Positions 45,397-53,776 of a stretch of 64,000 nt of DNA are shown piece by piece. Each line of letters starts with the position of its first letter. The first letter of the stretch is position 1. The position numbers and the translations under genes are program-made. The notes beneath the pieces are model-generated. The model was not told where the DNA came from and did not search any database. It worked only from the letters and a program-made list of their open reading frames with translations. This DNA is from Pistricoccus aurantiacus (lineage in GTDB: Bacteria > Pseudomonadota > Gammaproteobacteria > Pseudomonadales > Halomonadaceae): assembly GCF_042682565.1 (NCBI RefSeq), contig NZ_JBHUIC010000012.1. The stretch is one strand, 5' to 3'.

Positions 45397-47226
45397 GTGA
45401 TCGAGAATCTTCGTAACATCGCCATCATCGCCCATGTCGACCACGGCAAGACGACTCTGGTCGACAAACTCCTGAGCCAGTCCGGCACACTGGACCGCAA
45501 GACGGAAGGCCAGGAGCGGGTGATGGATTCCAGTGACCAGGAGCGTGAACGCGGCATCACCATCCTGGCCAAGAACACCGCGATTCGCTGGCAGGCTCCG
45601 GAAGACGATCGGATTTATCATATCAATATCGTCGACACCCCGGGGCACGCGGATTTTGGCGGCGAGGTGGAACGAGTGATGTCGATGGTCGATTCGGTTC
45701 TGCTGCTGGTGGACGCGGTGGACGGCCCCATGCCCCAGACTCGCTTCGTCACCCAGAAAGCCTTTGCTCAGGGGCTGAAGCCGATCGTGGTGGTCAACAA
45801 GATCGACCGCCCCGGCGCCCGTCCGGACTGGGTCATCGATCAGATTTTCGATCTGTTCGACAATCTGGGCGCCTCCGACGAGCAGCTCGATTTCCCGATC
45901 ATCTACTGCTCGGCGCTCAACGGCATCGCCGGTCCGGAACCGGATCAACTGGCGGATGACATGACGCCGATGTTCCAGTCCATCGTCGATATCGTCGAAC
46001 CGCCCCAGGTGGAACTGGACGGACCTTTCCAGATGCAGATTTCCGCGCTGGATTACTCGAGCTACGTCGGCGTCATCGGCCTTGGCCGCATCAAGCGCGG
46101 CGCGGTCAGTCCCAACCAGCAGATCAGTGTAATCAGCGTGGACGGCAAGACCCGCAGGGGCAAGATCGGCCAGGTGATGACCCACCTGGGGCTCGAACGA
46201 GTGCAGACGGACAAGGCCACCGCCGGGGATATCGTCTGCGTCACCGGCATCGACGATTTATCCATTTCCGATACCCTATGCGATCCCGCCGCGATGGAGG
46301 CGTTGCCGCCGCTTTCCGTGGACCAGCCCACCGTCTCCATGACCTTTCAGGTCAATGATTCGCCCTTTGCCGGACGAGACGGCAAGTACGTCACCAGCCG
46401 CAACATCAAGGACCGCCTCGAGCAGGAGTTGATCCACAACGTGGCGCTGCGGGTAGAGCAAGGCGACACCCCGGAAAAGTTCAAGGTATCCGGGCGGGGC
46501 GAGCTCCATCTGTCGGTGCTGATCGAGACCATGCGCCGTGAAGGCTTCGAGCTTGCGGTGGGACGCCCGGAGGTGATCATTCGCGAGATTGACGGGGTCA
46601 AGCAGGAGCCCTATGAGGAAGTCATCGTCGACTGCGAGGAACAGCACCAGGGCGCCATCATGGAGGAACTCGGCTATCGCAAGGGCGAGCTGACCAACAT
46701 GAACCCGGACGGCAAGGGCCGTGTGCGCCTGGACTTCATCATACCGGCGCGCGGGCTGATCGGCTTTCGCGGCCAGTTTCTGACCCTGACCTCCGGTACC
46801 GGCATTCTGACCAGCCGTTTCGATCATTACGGCGAACTCAAGCCGGACGCCTCCATCGAACGGCGCAACGGCGTGCTGGTCTCCATGGTGCCCGGCAAGG
46901 CCCTGGCCTATGCGCTCTACGCCCTGCAGGAACGCGGCAAGCTGATCATCGATCACGGCACCGAGGTCTACGAAGGCATGCTGGTGGGGATCAACAATCG
47001 CGCCAACGACATGGTGGTCAACCCCACCAAGGGCAAGAAGCTCGACAACATGCGCGCCTCCGGCAACGACGAGAACATCGTGCTGACCCCGCCGGTGCGT
47101 TTCAGTCTCGAGCAGGCCATTGAATTTCTCGATGACGACGAACTGGTGGAAGTCACCCCGAGCCATATTCGCCTGCGCAAGAAACACCTGACGGAAAACG
47201 AACGCAAGCGTGCCGCCAAGAAATAA
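45397..47226 (+). CDS. typA: Ribosome-associated GTPase TypA/BipA
   Basis: 609 aa (E. coli 607) from a GTG at 45397. G1 is AHVDHGKTTL, then RERGITI, DTPGHADFGGEV and NKIDRPGARPDW; C-terminal domains contain GRGELHLSVLIETMRREG. TypA acts on the ribosome and is needed for growth under cold and other stress. Closed by a strong terminator. Confidence 0.97.
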   Translation: MIENLRNIAIIAHVDHGKTTLVDKLLSQSGTLDRKTEGQERVMDSSDQERERGITILAKNTAIRWQAPEDDRIYHINIVDTPGHADFGGEVERVMSMVDSVLLLVDAVDGPMPQTRFVTQKAFAQGLKPIVVVNKIDRPGARPDWVIDQIFDLFDNLGASDEQLDFPIIYCSALNGIAGPEPDQLADDMTPMFQSIVDIVEPPQVELDGPFQMQISALDYSSYVGVIGLGRIKRGAVSPNQQISVISVDGKTRRGKIGQVMTHLGLERVQTDKATAGDIVCVTGIDDLSISDTLCDPAAMEALPPLSVDQPTVSMTFQVNDSPFAGRDGKYVTSRNIKDRLEQELIHNVALRVEQGDTPEKFKVSGRGELHLSVLIETMRREGFELAVGRPEVIIREIDGVKQEPYEEVIVDCEEQHQGAIMEELGYRKGELTNMNPDGKGRVRLDFIIPARGLIGFRGQFLTLTSGTGILTSRFDHYGELKPDASIERRNGVLVSMVPGKALAYALYALQERGKLIIDHGTEVYEGMLVGINNRANDMVVNPTKGKKLDNMRASGNDENIVLTPPVRFSLEQAIEFLDDDELVEVTPSHIRLRKKHLTENERKRAAKK

Positions 47227-47246
47227 ACGGTACCGCTCATGACTCA

Positions 47247-47270
47247 CCCGCCTTGTTGGCGGGTTTTTTT
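47247..47270 (+). terminator. typA terminator
   Basis: CCCGCC (47247-47252) and GGCGGG (47258-47263) with a TTGTT loop, followed by seven or more T. Confidence 0.93.
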
Positions 47271-47360
47271 ATGGGCTGCCAAACGCGGTTTGCGATTCTT
47301 CTTTCACCTGCCTAGGCTCAAGCGATCATCTCATCAAGAAAAACCGACAGGGAAAGAGTC

Positions 47361-48671
47361 ATGATCAAACATCGTGTAATGTCATCCTTGCCGCGTCCAC
47401 TGGTTGCCGCCTTCGGCCTGGCCTGCGCCGCCGGCCTGTCGGCTTCCACCGTGTCCGCGGCTTCACCGACGCAGCAGGAAGTGCTCGAGGCGGTTTCCAA
47501 GCAGGAACAGCCCTTTCTCGATACCCTGGAAACCCTGGTCAATATTGATTCCGGCACCGGCGATATCCAAGGTCTGAGCGCGGTCGAAGAATTGCTCAAG
47601 GAACGCCTGCGGGAACTCGGTGCCGAGGTGGAAACCCGCCCGGCGCCGAAATTCGGCGGCAACACCGTCGTCGGCACTCTGGAAGGCAGTGGCGACCAGA
47701 ACATCATGTTGATGATTCACTACGACACCGTGTTCGAGGAGGGGGAGGCGGAAAAACGCGGGTTTCGCACCGAGGACGGCCGCGCCTTTGGGCCCGGAGT
47801 CGCGGACGCCAAGGGCGGCGTGGCGATGATCCTGTACACCCTGGAAGCACTGAAAGCGCTTGATTTTGATGACTATGGCAAGCTCACCGTCGTCTTCAAT
47901 CCGGACGAGGAGAAAGGCTCTCTCGGTTCTCGGGATGTGATCGGCGAGCTGGCGGCGAACCAAGATGCGGTGCTGGTGTACGAGCCCTCCTTCAGCCCGG
48001 ATGGCGCGGATGCGGTCACCGTGGTGACCAAAGGCATCAACTATGTATTTCTCGATGTCACCGGACGCTCCTCCCACGCGGGCAGCGCCCCGGAAAAAGG
48101 CCGCAACGCGGTGATGGAGCTTTCCCACCAGCTGCTGCAACTCGACGAGCTAGGCGACGCGGACAAGAAGACCACTCTGAACTGGACCATCGTCGAAGGC
48201 GGCAGCAAGCGCAACGTGATTCCCGAAAACGCCCACGCGGAAGGCGATATGCGCTATTTCGCGCCGGGAGAGTACGAGCGGGTCATGAACGAGGCGCAGG
48301 AGATCACCAAGAACAGGCTGATCGATGACACCCAGGTGGAGTTTCGTATCGAAAAAGGACGCCCGCCGATGCCTGACAACCCTCAGACTCAGGCGCTGGC
48401 GGACCAGGCCAAGCAGATTTATCAGGAGTTGGACCGCGACCTGAAAGCGGTGGAAATCGGCGGCGGCACCGATGCAGCCTACGCCTACGATCCGGATGCC
48501 GCCAAGCCCGCGGTGCTGGAATCCCTGGGTGTGGTGGGCGGCAATGCCCATAGCCCGAATGAATACGCGGAGCTCGAGAGCATCGTACCCAGGCTCTATC
48601 TCTCCACGCGCATGATCATGGCGCTTTCCGATTCGTCGAAGTCGACCGAACCGGAAACCACCGATCGGTAA
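47361..48671 (+). CDS. Exported M20-family peptidase (CPG2-like)
   Basis: 436 aa. A signal peptide runs to about residue 33 (GLSASTVSA then ASPTQQ). Zinc ligands of the M20 family are in MLMIHYDTVFE, FGPGVADAKGG, and NPDEEKGSLGS; the dimerisation lid follows TGRSSHAGSAPEKGRNA, and the last ligand is near GGNAHSPNEY. It resembles carboxypeptidase G2, which removes C-terminal glutamate from folates, but related enzymes cleave other dipeptides. Periplasmic. No operon partner. Confidence 0.9.
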   Translation: MIKHRVMSSLPRPLVAAFGLACAAGLSASTVSAASPTQQEVLEAVSKQEQPFLDTLETLVNIDSGTGDIQGLSAVEELLKERLRELGAEVETRPAPKFGGNTVVGTLEGSGDQNIMLMIHYDTVFEEGEAEKRGFRTEDGRAFGPGVADAKGGVAMILYTLEALKALDFDDYGKLTVVFNPDEEKGSLGSRDVIGELAANQDAVLVYEPSFSPDGADAVTVVTKGINYVFLDVTGRSSHAGSAPEKGRNAVMELSHQLLQLDELGDADKKTTLNWTIVEGGSKRNVIPENAHAEGDMRYFAPGEYERVMNEAQEITKNRLIDDTQVEFRIEKGRPPMPDNPQTQALADQAKQIYQELDRDLKAVEIGGGTDAAYAYDPDAAKPAVLESLGVVGGNAHSPNEYAELESIVPRLYLSTRMIMALSDSSKSTEPETTDR

Positions 48672-48689
48672 CAGAAAGACGCCTGGTGC

Positions 48690-48716
48690 AAGCCCGCTTT
48701 TACAGTGGGCTTTTTT
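48690..48716 (+). terminator. Terminator after the M20 peptidase gene
   Basis: AAGCCC and GGGCTT arms around a GC-containing loop, followed by six T (48711-48716). Confidence 0.8.
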
Positions 48717-48798
48717 GTTGCCCGGGAAAAAGGCTAAGCTAAGACCATGTTCGTGCTGACAAAGTGCGACGAATCACAACCCAAGAGGAGCAGCGCTC

Positions 48799-49122
48799 AT
48801 GAATCAGCATAAACACGTGGAATGGGACGATCCGGGCAGCAACAGCGTATTGAAGTTCTACGAGCGTGACCCCCAGGATTATGTCGAGCCCCATCCCGGC
48901 AGCATCATTACCGCGATTTACGAAGGTTTCACGGTGCGGGTGCGAGTCGAGGCTTTCATCGATGGCGATACCAGCATCGGCGAGGTTGTCGCGCTGATCA
49001 ATCCCCGCAGCGGTGAACGCAAGAAAACCCACAGCAAGCTCGAGGTGGGCGATATGGTTCGCGTGCCGGATGCCATGCGCTCCATGGATCGACGCGATCC
49101 GGATGGTGAAAACAAGCACTGA
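48799..49122 (+). CDS. Conserved-looking hypothetical protein
   Basis: 107 aa, strongly charged, no signal or membrane segment. Predicted beta-rich centre (SIITAIYEGFTVRVRVEAFI) and a polar tail ending DPDGENKH. It has a perfect AGGAG before the ATG and is flanked by terminators on both sides, so it is very likely a real single-gene unit. I do not recognise the family. Confidence 0.7.
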   Translation: MNQHKHVEWDDPGSNSVLKFYERDPQDYVEPHPGSIITAIYEGFTVRVRVEAFIDGDTSIGEVVALINPRSGERKKTHSKLEVGDMVRVPDAMRSMDRRDPDGENKH

Positions 49123-49204
49123 CACCAGAAGAAGTTTCATGCAAGCGTTGGATATCCTTCGCCGACGTCCGCATGCCCGCATCGATTCACGACTACGCTG
49201 ATAA

Positions 49205-49236
49205 ATACCGCCGTGTGCCGCAGGCGGTATTCTTTT
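49205..49236 (+). terminator. Terminator before the dicarboxylate symporter gene
   Basis: ATACCGCC (49205-49212) and GGCGGTAT (49223-49230) form a perfect stem followed by TCTTTT. Confidence 0.85.
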
Positions 49237-49279
49237 GCGGCAAACCCCGTTCAAGCACGACACTCTAAGGAGACAGCTT

Positions 49280-50527
49280 ATGGCAGCGGATTCCTCCCCC
49301 GGCCTGTGGCGGCGCATTCCTCTATGGCAGAAGATTATCGCCGGCCTGATCCTTGGCGCCTTGGTAGGCGCGCTGATGGGCGAAAATGCCGGCATATTCA
49401 AACCCTTGGGCGATATCTTCATCAGCGCCATCAAGATGCTGATCGTGCCGCTGGTGTTCTCGACCCTAGTGGTGGGCATCACCGCCATGCGCGACCCCCA
49501 GAAGATGGGACGCATCGGCGCCCGCACCATCGTGCTCTATTTGATCACCACTGCTTTCGCCATCGCCATCGGCCTGCTGGCCTCGACGATCTTCCAGCCT
49601 GGCGCCGGTCTCGATATGAGTTTCGATACCCCGGTGGAATCCGAGGAGGCGCCATCCCTGGTGGAAATCCTCGTCAATCTGGTGCCTCAGAACCCCATCG
49701 ATGCCCTGGCGGAAGGCAATATCCTGCAGATCATCGTCTTCGCCATGGGCCTGGGAATCTCCCTGATGCTGATCGGCGAAAAAGGCGAGCCGGTGGTGCG
49801 AGTCTTCGAAAGCTTCGCCGAGGCCATGTACAAGCTTACGGAAATCGTCATGGCCTTCGCTCCCTTCGGCGTGTTCGGCCTGATCGCCTTCGTCGCCGGC
49901 AACTACGGACTGGAAGTGCTGCTGCCGCTGGCCAAGGTAATCGGCGTGGCCTACCTGGCCAGCATCGTGCATGTGCTGGTGGTCTACAGCGGTATGCTGG
50001 TCTTGTTGGGCCGACTCAACCCGGTGCGCTACTTGATGGGCATTCTCGACGCCTTGGTGGTCGCCTACTCCTCCGCATCGTCTTCCGGCACGCTGCCGAT
50101 ATCGATACGCTGCGCGCAGAAGAATCTGGGAGTTTCCGAAGGGGTTTCCGGCTTCGTGCTGCCGGTAGGCGCCACCATCAACATGGACGGCACCGCGCTT
50201 TACCAGGGCGTAGTCACCCTGTTCATCGCCCAGCTGCTCGGCGTCGATCTGAGCCTGGCGGATTACGGCATGATCATCGTCACCGGCACGCTCGCCTCCA
50301 TCGGCACCGCAGGCGTGCCCGGCGCTGGTCTGATCATGCTTTCCATCGTCATGGCTCAGGTCGGCCTGCCCCTGGAAGCCATCGCGGTGGTCGCGGGAAT
50401 CGACCGCATCCTCGACATGGCGCGCACCTCGGTGAATGTCGCCGGCGATCTGATGGTGACCACGCTCGTAGGTAAAAGCGAAGGCGAGCTGGACCTGGAG
50501 ATTTACAATTCGCCCAACAAAGCATGA
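49280..50527 (+). CDS. Dicarboxylate/amino acid:cation symporter (DAACS family)
   Basis: 415 aa from 49280 (AAGGAG upstream). Eight membrane segments and two re-entrant loops are expected; the serine-rich AYSSASSSGTLPISIRCA loop (near residue 265) and PVGATINMDGTALYQ motif (near 295) are the substrate and Na+ signatures of the GltP/GltPh family. Takes up glutamate, aspartate or C4-dicarboxylates with Na+ or H+; which one is not evident. Confidence 0.93.
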   Translation: MAADSSPGLWRRIPLWQKIIAGLILGALVGALMGENAGIFKPLGDIFISAIKMLIVPLVFSTLVVGITAMRDPQKMGRIGARTIVLYLITTAFAIAIGLLASTIFQPGAGLDMSFDTPVESEEAPSLVEILVNLVPQNPIDALAEGNILQIIVFAMGLGISLMLIGEKGEPVVRVFESFAEAMYKLTEIVMAFAPFGVFGLIAFVAGNYGLEVLLPLAKVIGVAYLASIVHVLVVYSGMLVLLGRLNPVRYLMGILDALVVAYSSASSSGTLPISIRCAQKNLGVSEGVSGFVLPVGATINMDGTALYQGVVTLFIAQLLGVDLSLADYGMIIVTGTLASIGTAGVPGAGLIMLSIVMAQVGLPLEAIAVVAGIDRILDMARTSVNVAGDLMVTTLVGKSEGELDLEIYNSPNKA

Positions 50528-50581
50528 AAAATTTAATAAAAAAGAATTATTTTTATTTAAAATACTGGCACTATGACCTTT

Positions 50582-50685
50582 AGATGTATAAGTTTTGTAC
50601 ATCTCTCGACGGTAAGCTCAAGCCTCCAGATGAACTCTCGCAGCAAGAATTGCTGCATGCCCGGCACCCCCGCCGGGTTTTTTTT
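50582..50685 (+). ncRNA. Candidate structured leader or small RNA before the metallothionein gene
   Basis: Three hairpins in about 100 bases: GATGTA/TACATC (50583-50603), GCAGCAA/TTGCTGC (about 50638-50654), and CCCGGC/GCCGGG (50660-50677) with an eight-T tract. The last is a rho-independent terminator. It may simply end symporter transcription, act as an attenuator upstream of the metallothionein, or be the end of a separate small RNA. No known RNA family was recognised. Confidence 0.45.
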
Positions 50686-50751
50686 GTTCTTCAAAAAAAC
50701 CTCGATGGCTTCTATGCTGATAACGTCACTCATAACGAAGGAGACGTTGAC

Positions 50752-50913
50752 ATGGCAGACAAGGAAACCTGCGCATGCCCGAAATGCGACTGCGAGGTCA
50801 ATCAGGATCAGGCGGTAACTGCCGGCGGCAAGACTTACTGCTGTGATGCCTGTGCCAGTGGGCATGAAAACGGTGAGAAGTGCCAGCATGAAGGCTGCAA
50901 CTGCGACGCCTGA
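50752..50913 (+). CDS. bmtA: Bacterial metallothionein (SmtA/BmtA type)
   Basis: 53 aa. Ten cysteines in the pattern CACPKCDC..YCCDACASGHENGEKC..GCNC match bacterial metallothioneins, in which about nine or ten Cys plus one His bind a Zn/Cd cluster within a small zinc-finger fold (the YCCDACASGH segment). GAAGGAG lies directly before this ATG, so the longer open frame from 50584 is not used. It buffers or detoxifies zinc and cadmium. A structured leader with a terminator lies upstream. Confidence 0.9.
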   Translation: MADKETCACPKCDCEVNQDQAVTAGGKTYCCDACASGHENGEKCQHEGCNCDA

Positions 50914-50960
50914 CCAGTGTCGCTCCCACTCATTCCGCTGACGAAACGCCAGGAGAAAGG

Positions 50961-51137
50961 ATGCCTAAGCAAGCGCGCGTTGAACCGATACGCGATATCG
51001 GAGAACTCAAGGACAATATCGTTGGCTGGAACGTGATCGACGAAAGCCAGCCGGATAACGAAACGGTGGTTTCCAGCCACGATACCGAGCAGGAAGCCAT
51101 CAAGGCCGCCGAAGAGTTCGAGCAGCAAGAGACCTGA
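50961..51137 (+). CDS. Small acidic protein, DUF2188-like
   Basis: 58 aa with a strong SD (AGGAGAAAGG). Sequence runs MPKQARVEPIRD..NIVGWNVID..VSSHDTEQEAIKAAEEF and ends QQET. The W-x-V....S.HDTxxEAIxAA pattern resembles the DUF2188 family of short proteins of unknown function; this is a weak resemblance. It lies 47 bases after the metallothionein and is probably cotranscribed with it. Confidence 0.7.
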   Translation: MPKQARVEPIRDIGELKDNIVGWNVIDESQPDNETVVSSHDTEQEAIKAAEEFEQQET

Positions 51138-51161
51138 GCCAAGCATTCATTTCAAGACGAC

Positions 51162-51184
51162 AAGCCCCCCACACGGGGGCTTTA
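51162..51184 (+). terminator. Terminator after the metallothionein unit
   Basis: AAGCCCCC (51162-51169) and GGGGGCTT (51175-51182) form a perfect stem followed by TTTATC. Confidence 0.85.
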
Positions 51185-51228
51185 TCATTGACTGCCCATG
51201 AATCTTTATCCAATCGACGAGACGCCTC

Positions 51229-52266
51229 ATGTCATTGATCGAATTACAAGGAGATCGCGCCGCTGTCGGGTTCGCCCACGGTCAAGCGCTTGACGACAGG
51301 ATTCATGACAGCCTCGGGGTCTACGAACGCCTGTTTGCGGATTTCGTCGGGCTTTCCTGGTCACAAGCGCGAAGCCAGGCGACTCGCTTTCTTCCAGCCA
51401 TCGAACGCCACTTCCCCGACATTCTCGATGAGCTTCAGGGCATCGCCCAAGGAGCGAGGCTGGATTTCGAGGATATCCTGGCGCTGAACTGCCGCAGCGA
51501 AATCGCCCTGACTCAATCCGGCGGCTGCTCCGCCATCGCCCTGAATCGCGAGGCCACGCAATGGCTGGCCCAGAACTGGGACTGGCGGGCGGATCAGCAG
51601 AAAAACGTCGCAATACTCAAGATCGCGGTGGAGGGTCAGGCGCCGTTGATCAGCGTCGGCGAGGCGGGCATGGTGGGCAAGATCGGTCTCAACGTCCACG
51701 GCATCGGCGTCTGTTTGAACGCCATTCGCTCCCAGACCTGCGGCGACGGCCTGCCGATTCATATCGCCCTGCGCAAGATTCTCGAATGCCGGGACTTCGC
51801 CGCGGCGCGGCATATTCTGCGTGAAGAACGCATCGCTTCCCCGGCGCACTTTCTCGTCGCGAGCAGCGGTGGCGACGCCATCGGCTTCGAGGTGCACCCG
51901 GGCACCCCCGGCGAAATCACCCCGCAGAATGGCGCGGTTCTGCATACCAATCATCTGGTCGATCCCGCAACCACCGAAAACGTCGCCGACTTCCCCCGCC
52001 CGGATTCACCGCTGCGCCTGACGCGACTCGAGACGCTGATGGAGCGTTTCAACGCCGCCACCCCCGGCGCCTTTCTCGAAGTACTCAGTGATCACGACAA
52101 CGCCCCCTCCTCGATCTGCCGCCACACCAATCTCGATGTACCGGAAGCGGAACGCATGGAGACACTGTTCAGCGTGGTGATGAACCTCAATCAGCGCCGT
52201 CTTTACCTGCGCATCGGCAAGCCCTGCGAAAGCGACGGAATGAAAACGTTTTCTCTGGCGGATTGA
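51229..52266 (+). CDS. C45-family (acyl-CoA:6-APA acyltransferase-like) Ntn hydrolase
   Basis: 345 aa. The segment ILALNCRSEIALTQSGGCSAIAL has Cys residues typical of the autocatalytic cleavage site (GGC-S) of the AAT/C45 family, followed by the family motif LAQNWDW. No signal peptide. Fungal AAT makes penicillins; bacterial relatives act on N-acyl amino acids or peptides and most are uncharacterised. Convergent with the DUF4202 gene, 7 bases apart. Confidence 0.85.
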   Translation: MSLIELQGDRAAVGFAHGQALDDRIHDSLGVYERLFADFVGLSWSQARSQATRFLPAIERHFPDILDELQGIAQGARLDFEDILALNCRSEIALTQSGGCSAIALNREATQWLAQNWDWRADQQKNVAILKIAVEGQAPLISVGEAGMVGKIGLNVHGIGVCLNAIRSQTCGDGLPIHIALRKILECRDFAAARHILREERIASPAHFLVASSGGDAIGFEVHPGTPGEITPQNGAVLHTNHLVDPATTENVADFPRPDSPLRLTRLETLMERFNAATPGAFLEVLSDHDNAPSSICRHTNLDVPEAERMETLFSVVMNLNQRRLYLRIGKPCESDGMKTFSLAD

Positions 52267-52273
52267 CAGCAAC

Positions 52274-52858
52274 TCAACCCGCCAGCGCTTCTTCCACCAG
52301 TTGCCGAGACTCCGCGCTCATCGGCAGCTCCAAGGCCAATGTCCGAGCCTTGTCGGACATCTTGCCCCAGGTCATTCGCACGATACGAATCAGATGATCC
52401 CGCTCGATCTGTCGAGAGAAGTCCGCGAAGTAGTTTTCCAGAAACACCAGGCAGGCGCAGTCTTCCACCGACTGCGCCTCCTCATCACGGCCCAGGCCTT
52501 GCTTGCGTACCAGTTGCTCGACGCGACGCGCGTCTTCGTCGGTATAGCCGCTTTCCCGCAGCACTCGAGCGGCGGTTTCTCCGGCGCGCTTGCCCTGATC
52601 CCGTCGCCAGGTCAGATAACCGACTCGCCCCTCCGGATAGTCCGTGCGCGGTACCTCCCAGCGCTGCAGATGCTGAGCATTCACCGCCAGTTGCAGCAGC
52701 TCACTCGGCGACTTGCGCAGCCGAAACAGCCAGGCGCTCATGCGATGAGCATGCCACAGCTCCTTGGCTACCGGCTCGCCGTCGATATCCACACGGCGCG
52801 GATCCTCGGCATGCAGCGCGTTCAACTGGGTCAATGCCTGATCAAAGGACTTACTCAT
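52274..52858 (-). CDS. DUF4202-domain protein
   Basis: 194 aa from the ATG at 52858; one at 52870 overlaps the SD. Begins SFDQALTQLNALHAEDP; WHAHRMSAWLFRL, HLQRWEVPRTDYPEGRVGYLTWRR and CLVFLENYFADFS are typical of DUF4202. His and Asp residues suggest an HD-like helical metalloprotein, but the family has no known function. In other bacteria it is sometimes near sulfate-assimilation genes; none occur here. Confidence 0.85.
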   Translation of the reverse strand: MSKSFDQALTQLNALHAEDPRRVDIDGEPVAKELWHAHRMSAWLFRLRKSPSELLQLAVNAQHLQRWEVPRTDYPEGRVGYLTWRRDQGKRAGETAARVLRESGYTDEDARRVEQLVRKQGLGRDEEAQSVEDCACLVFLENYFADFSRQIERDHLIRIVRMTWGKMSDKARTLALELPMSAESRQLVEEALAG

Positions 52859-52921
52859 TAGGGAAAACATCCTCCCGTTATTCGACGGCCAACCCTCAGC
52901 CTAACGGAAGTATCGCCAAAA

Positions 52922-52935
52922 CGCTTTCTCAAGCG
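52922..52935 (-). terminator. Terminator-like stem across the arfA stop codon
   Basis: On the minus strand CGCTT-GAGA-AAGCG (52935-52922) followed by TTTT forms a short stem that contains the TGA stop, so transcripts ending here would barely include or would lack the stop. Confidence 0.55.
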
Positions 52936-53069
52936 GCTTGGCGATACCCCCGCTGATTCTTGCGGGAGTAGCTTCCCTTGCCCTTCTTGGGTTTTTCCTG
53001 GCGCATGCGGAACATTGGCGTGCGCAGTTTTGCCTTCAAGGCGTTGTCACGAATCTTGCCTTTTTTCAT
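52929..53069 (-). CDS. arfA: Alternative ribosome-rescue factor A
   Basis: 46 aa: MKKGKIRDNALKAKL at the start, FRMRQEKPKKGKGSYSRKN in the middle, ending GYRQAA. This matches E. coli ArfA (KGQIKDNA, FRQRVEKNKKGKGSYMRK). ArfA recruits RF2 to ribosomes stalled on non-stop mRNA as a backup to tmRNA. AGGAG lies 10 bases before the ATG. As in E. coli the coding sequence holds a strong hairpin (52945-52970) and a terminator-like stem across the stop codon, so the mRNA itself is probably cut or ended before the stop. Confidence 0.92.
   Translation of the reverse strand: MKKGKIRDNALKAKLRTPMFRMRQEKPKKGKGSYSRKNQRGYRQAA
52945..52970 (-). promoter_or_regulatory. Hairpin inside arfA (non-stop mRNA element)
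   Basis: TACTCCCGC (minus strand 52970-52962) pairs with GCGGGGGTA (52953-52945) over an eight-base loop, 9 bp with one wobble. It lies from codon 34 to codon 42, right after the functional KGKGS motif. In E. coli a hairpin in this place causes RNase III cleavage and premature termination, giving non-stop mRNA that is translated stably only when tmRNA fails. Confidence 0.7.
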
Positions 53070-53084
53070 CAGTACATGACTCCT

Positions 53085-53447
53085 TTACTCTATAAAACGA
53101 TCGATTATCCGATCTATGCCTATCAGAGGAGCGATTCGAACCAGCACTTCCTCCAACACGCCCTCCTCGGCTTCACAGACGAGTTTCACTTTGCGCTCTT
53201 TCCATGCCAATGTCTGGATCAGGCTGGCTGCAACGACAGATGGCTTTTCAAGATTGCATAATTTGACCTCCGTCGGACCGCCTCTGATACTCGTACTGAT
53301 CGGACAGCAAATGAGCAAACCCGTTTGTCTGTTATAACACTTGGAAGACAGGACAAGCGCTGGCCGATACTTGCCGATCTCCTTGCCTTTCGTCGGCTCG
53401 AAATCCAGCCACACGACATGATTCCGCTCAGGAATGTAGATCGCCAT
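53085..53447 (-). CDS. MazF/PemK-type toxin
   Basis: 120 aa from the ATG at 53447, which shares one base with the antitoxin stop (TAATG). VVWLDFEPTKGKEIGKYRPALVLSS (N-terminal barrel, split as VVWLDFEP and GKYRPALVLS) and CPISTSIRGGPTEV are typical MazF motifs. MazF toxins are mRNA interferases that cut at short sequence motifs; the target here is unknown. Partner antitoxin lies directly upstream. An ATG 12 bases earlier is in frame but overlaps the antitoxin more. Confidence 0.9.
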   Translation of the reverse strand: MAIYIPERNHVVWLDFEPTKGKEIGKYRPALVLSSKCYNRQTGLLICCPISTSIRGGPTEVKLCNLEKPSVVAASLIQTLAWKERKVKLVCEAEEGVLEEVLVRIAPLIGIDRIIDRFIE

Positions 53448-53707
53448 TATTCGCCCCATTCACGCCGAGTAATCGACGCCACCTCATCGGCGTGGGCGGT
53501 TTCAGTATCGAGCCCTTCGAGTAACTGCTCTTCCGAGTAAGGCCAACGCACTTTATTACTTTTTTTGGGTACAGGACGCACGATAATGCTTCCCCCCTCG
53601 ACTCGGATGTCGACCTCACTAGACACTTTCAAGTGGGCTTGAGCCAAGACATTGCTAGGCAATCTCAAGGCAGCGCTGTTGCCCCATTTTTTAATTTCAG
53701 CCTTCAT
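53447..53707 (-). CDS. MazE-type antitoxin
   Basis: 86 aa. N-terminal AbrB/MazE swapped-hairpin DNA-binding motif MKAEIKKWGNSAALRLPSNV, then an acidic C-terminal tail (LLEGLDTETAHADEV) that would wrap the toxin. The start at 53707 has AAGGA upstream; an ATG at 53722 lies next to the operator and has none. It should neutralise the toxin and repress the operon through the palindrome at 53723-53742. Confidence 0.9.
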   Translation of the reverse strand: MKAEIKKWGNSAALRLPSNVLAQAHLKVSSEVDIRVEGGSIIVRPVPKKSNKVRWPYSEEQLLEGLDTETAHADEVASITRREWGE

Positions 53708-53722
53708 TTTTAATTCCTTCAT

Positions 53723-53742
53723 GTATCTACTTATGTAGATAC
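53723..53742. promoter_or_regulatory. Palindromic operator of the mazEF-type module
   Basis: GTATCTAC-TTAT-GTAGATAC is a perfect 8+8 palindrome immediately upstream of the antitoxin gene, overlapping its likely promoter. It is the expected autoregulatory site for the MazE-like protein. Confidence 0.75.
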
Positions 53743-53776
53743 TTTAATGACTTGGCCAGCAGTGTCAATACAAACT

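Noticed and set aside
49139..49201. A 20-codon open frame after the 48799 gene, with a weak AGAAG upstream
   Set aside because: Too short, weak ribosome site, ends inside the region before a terminator; no conserved pattern could be judged.
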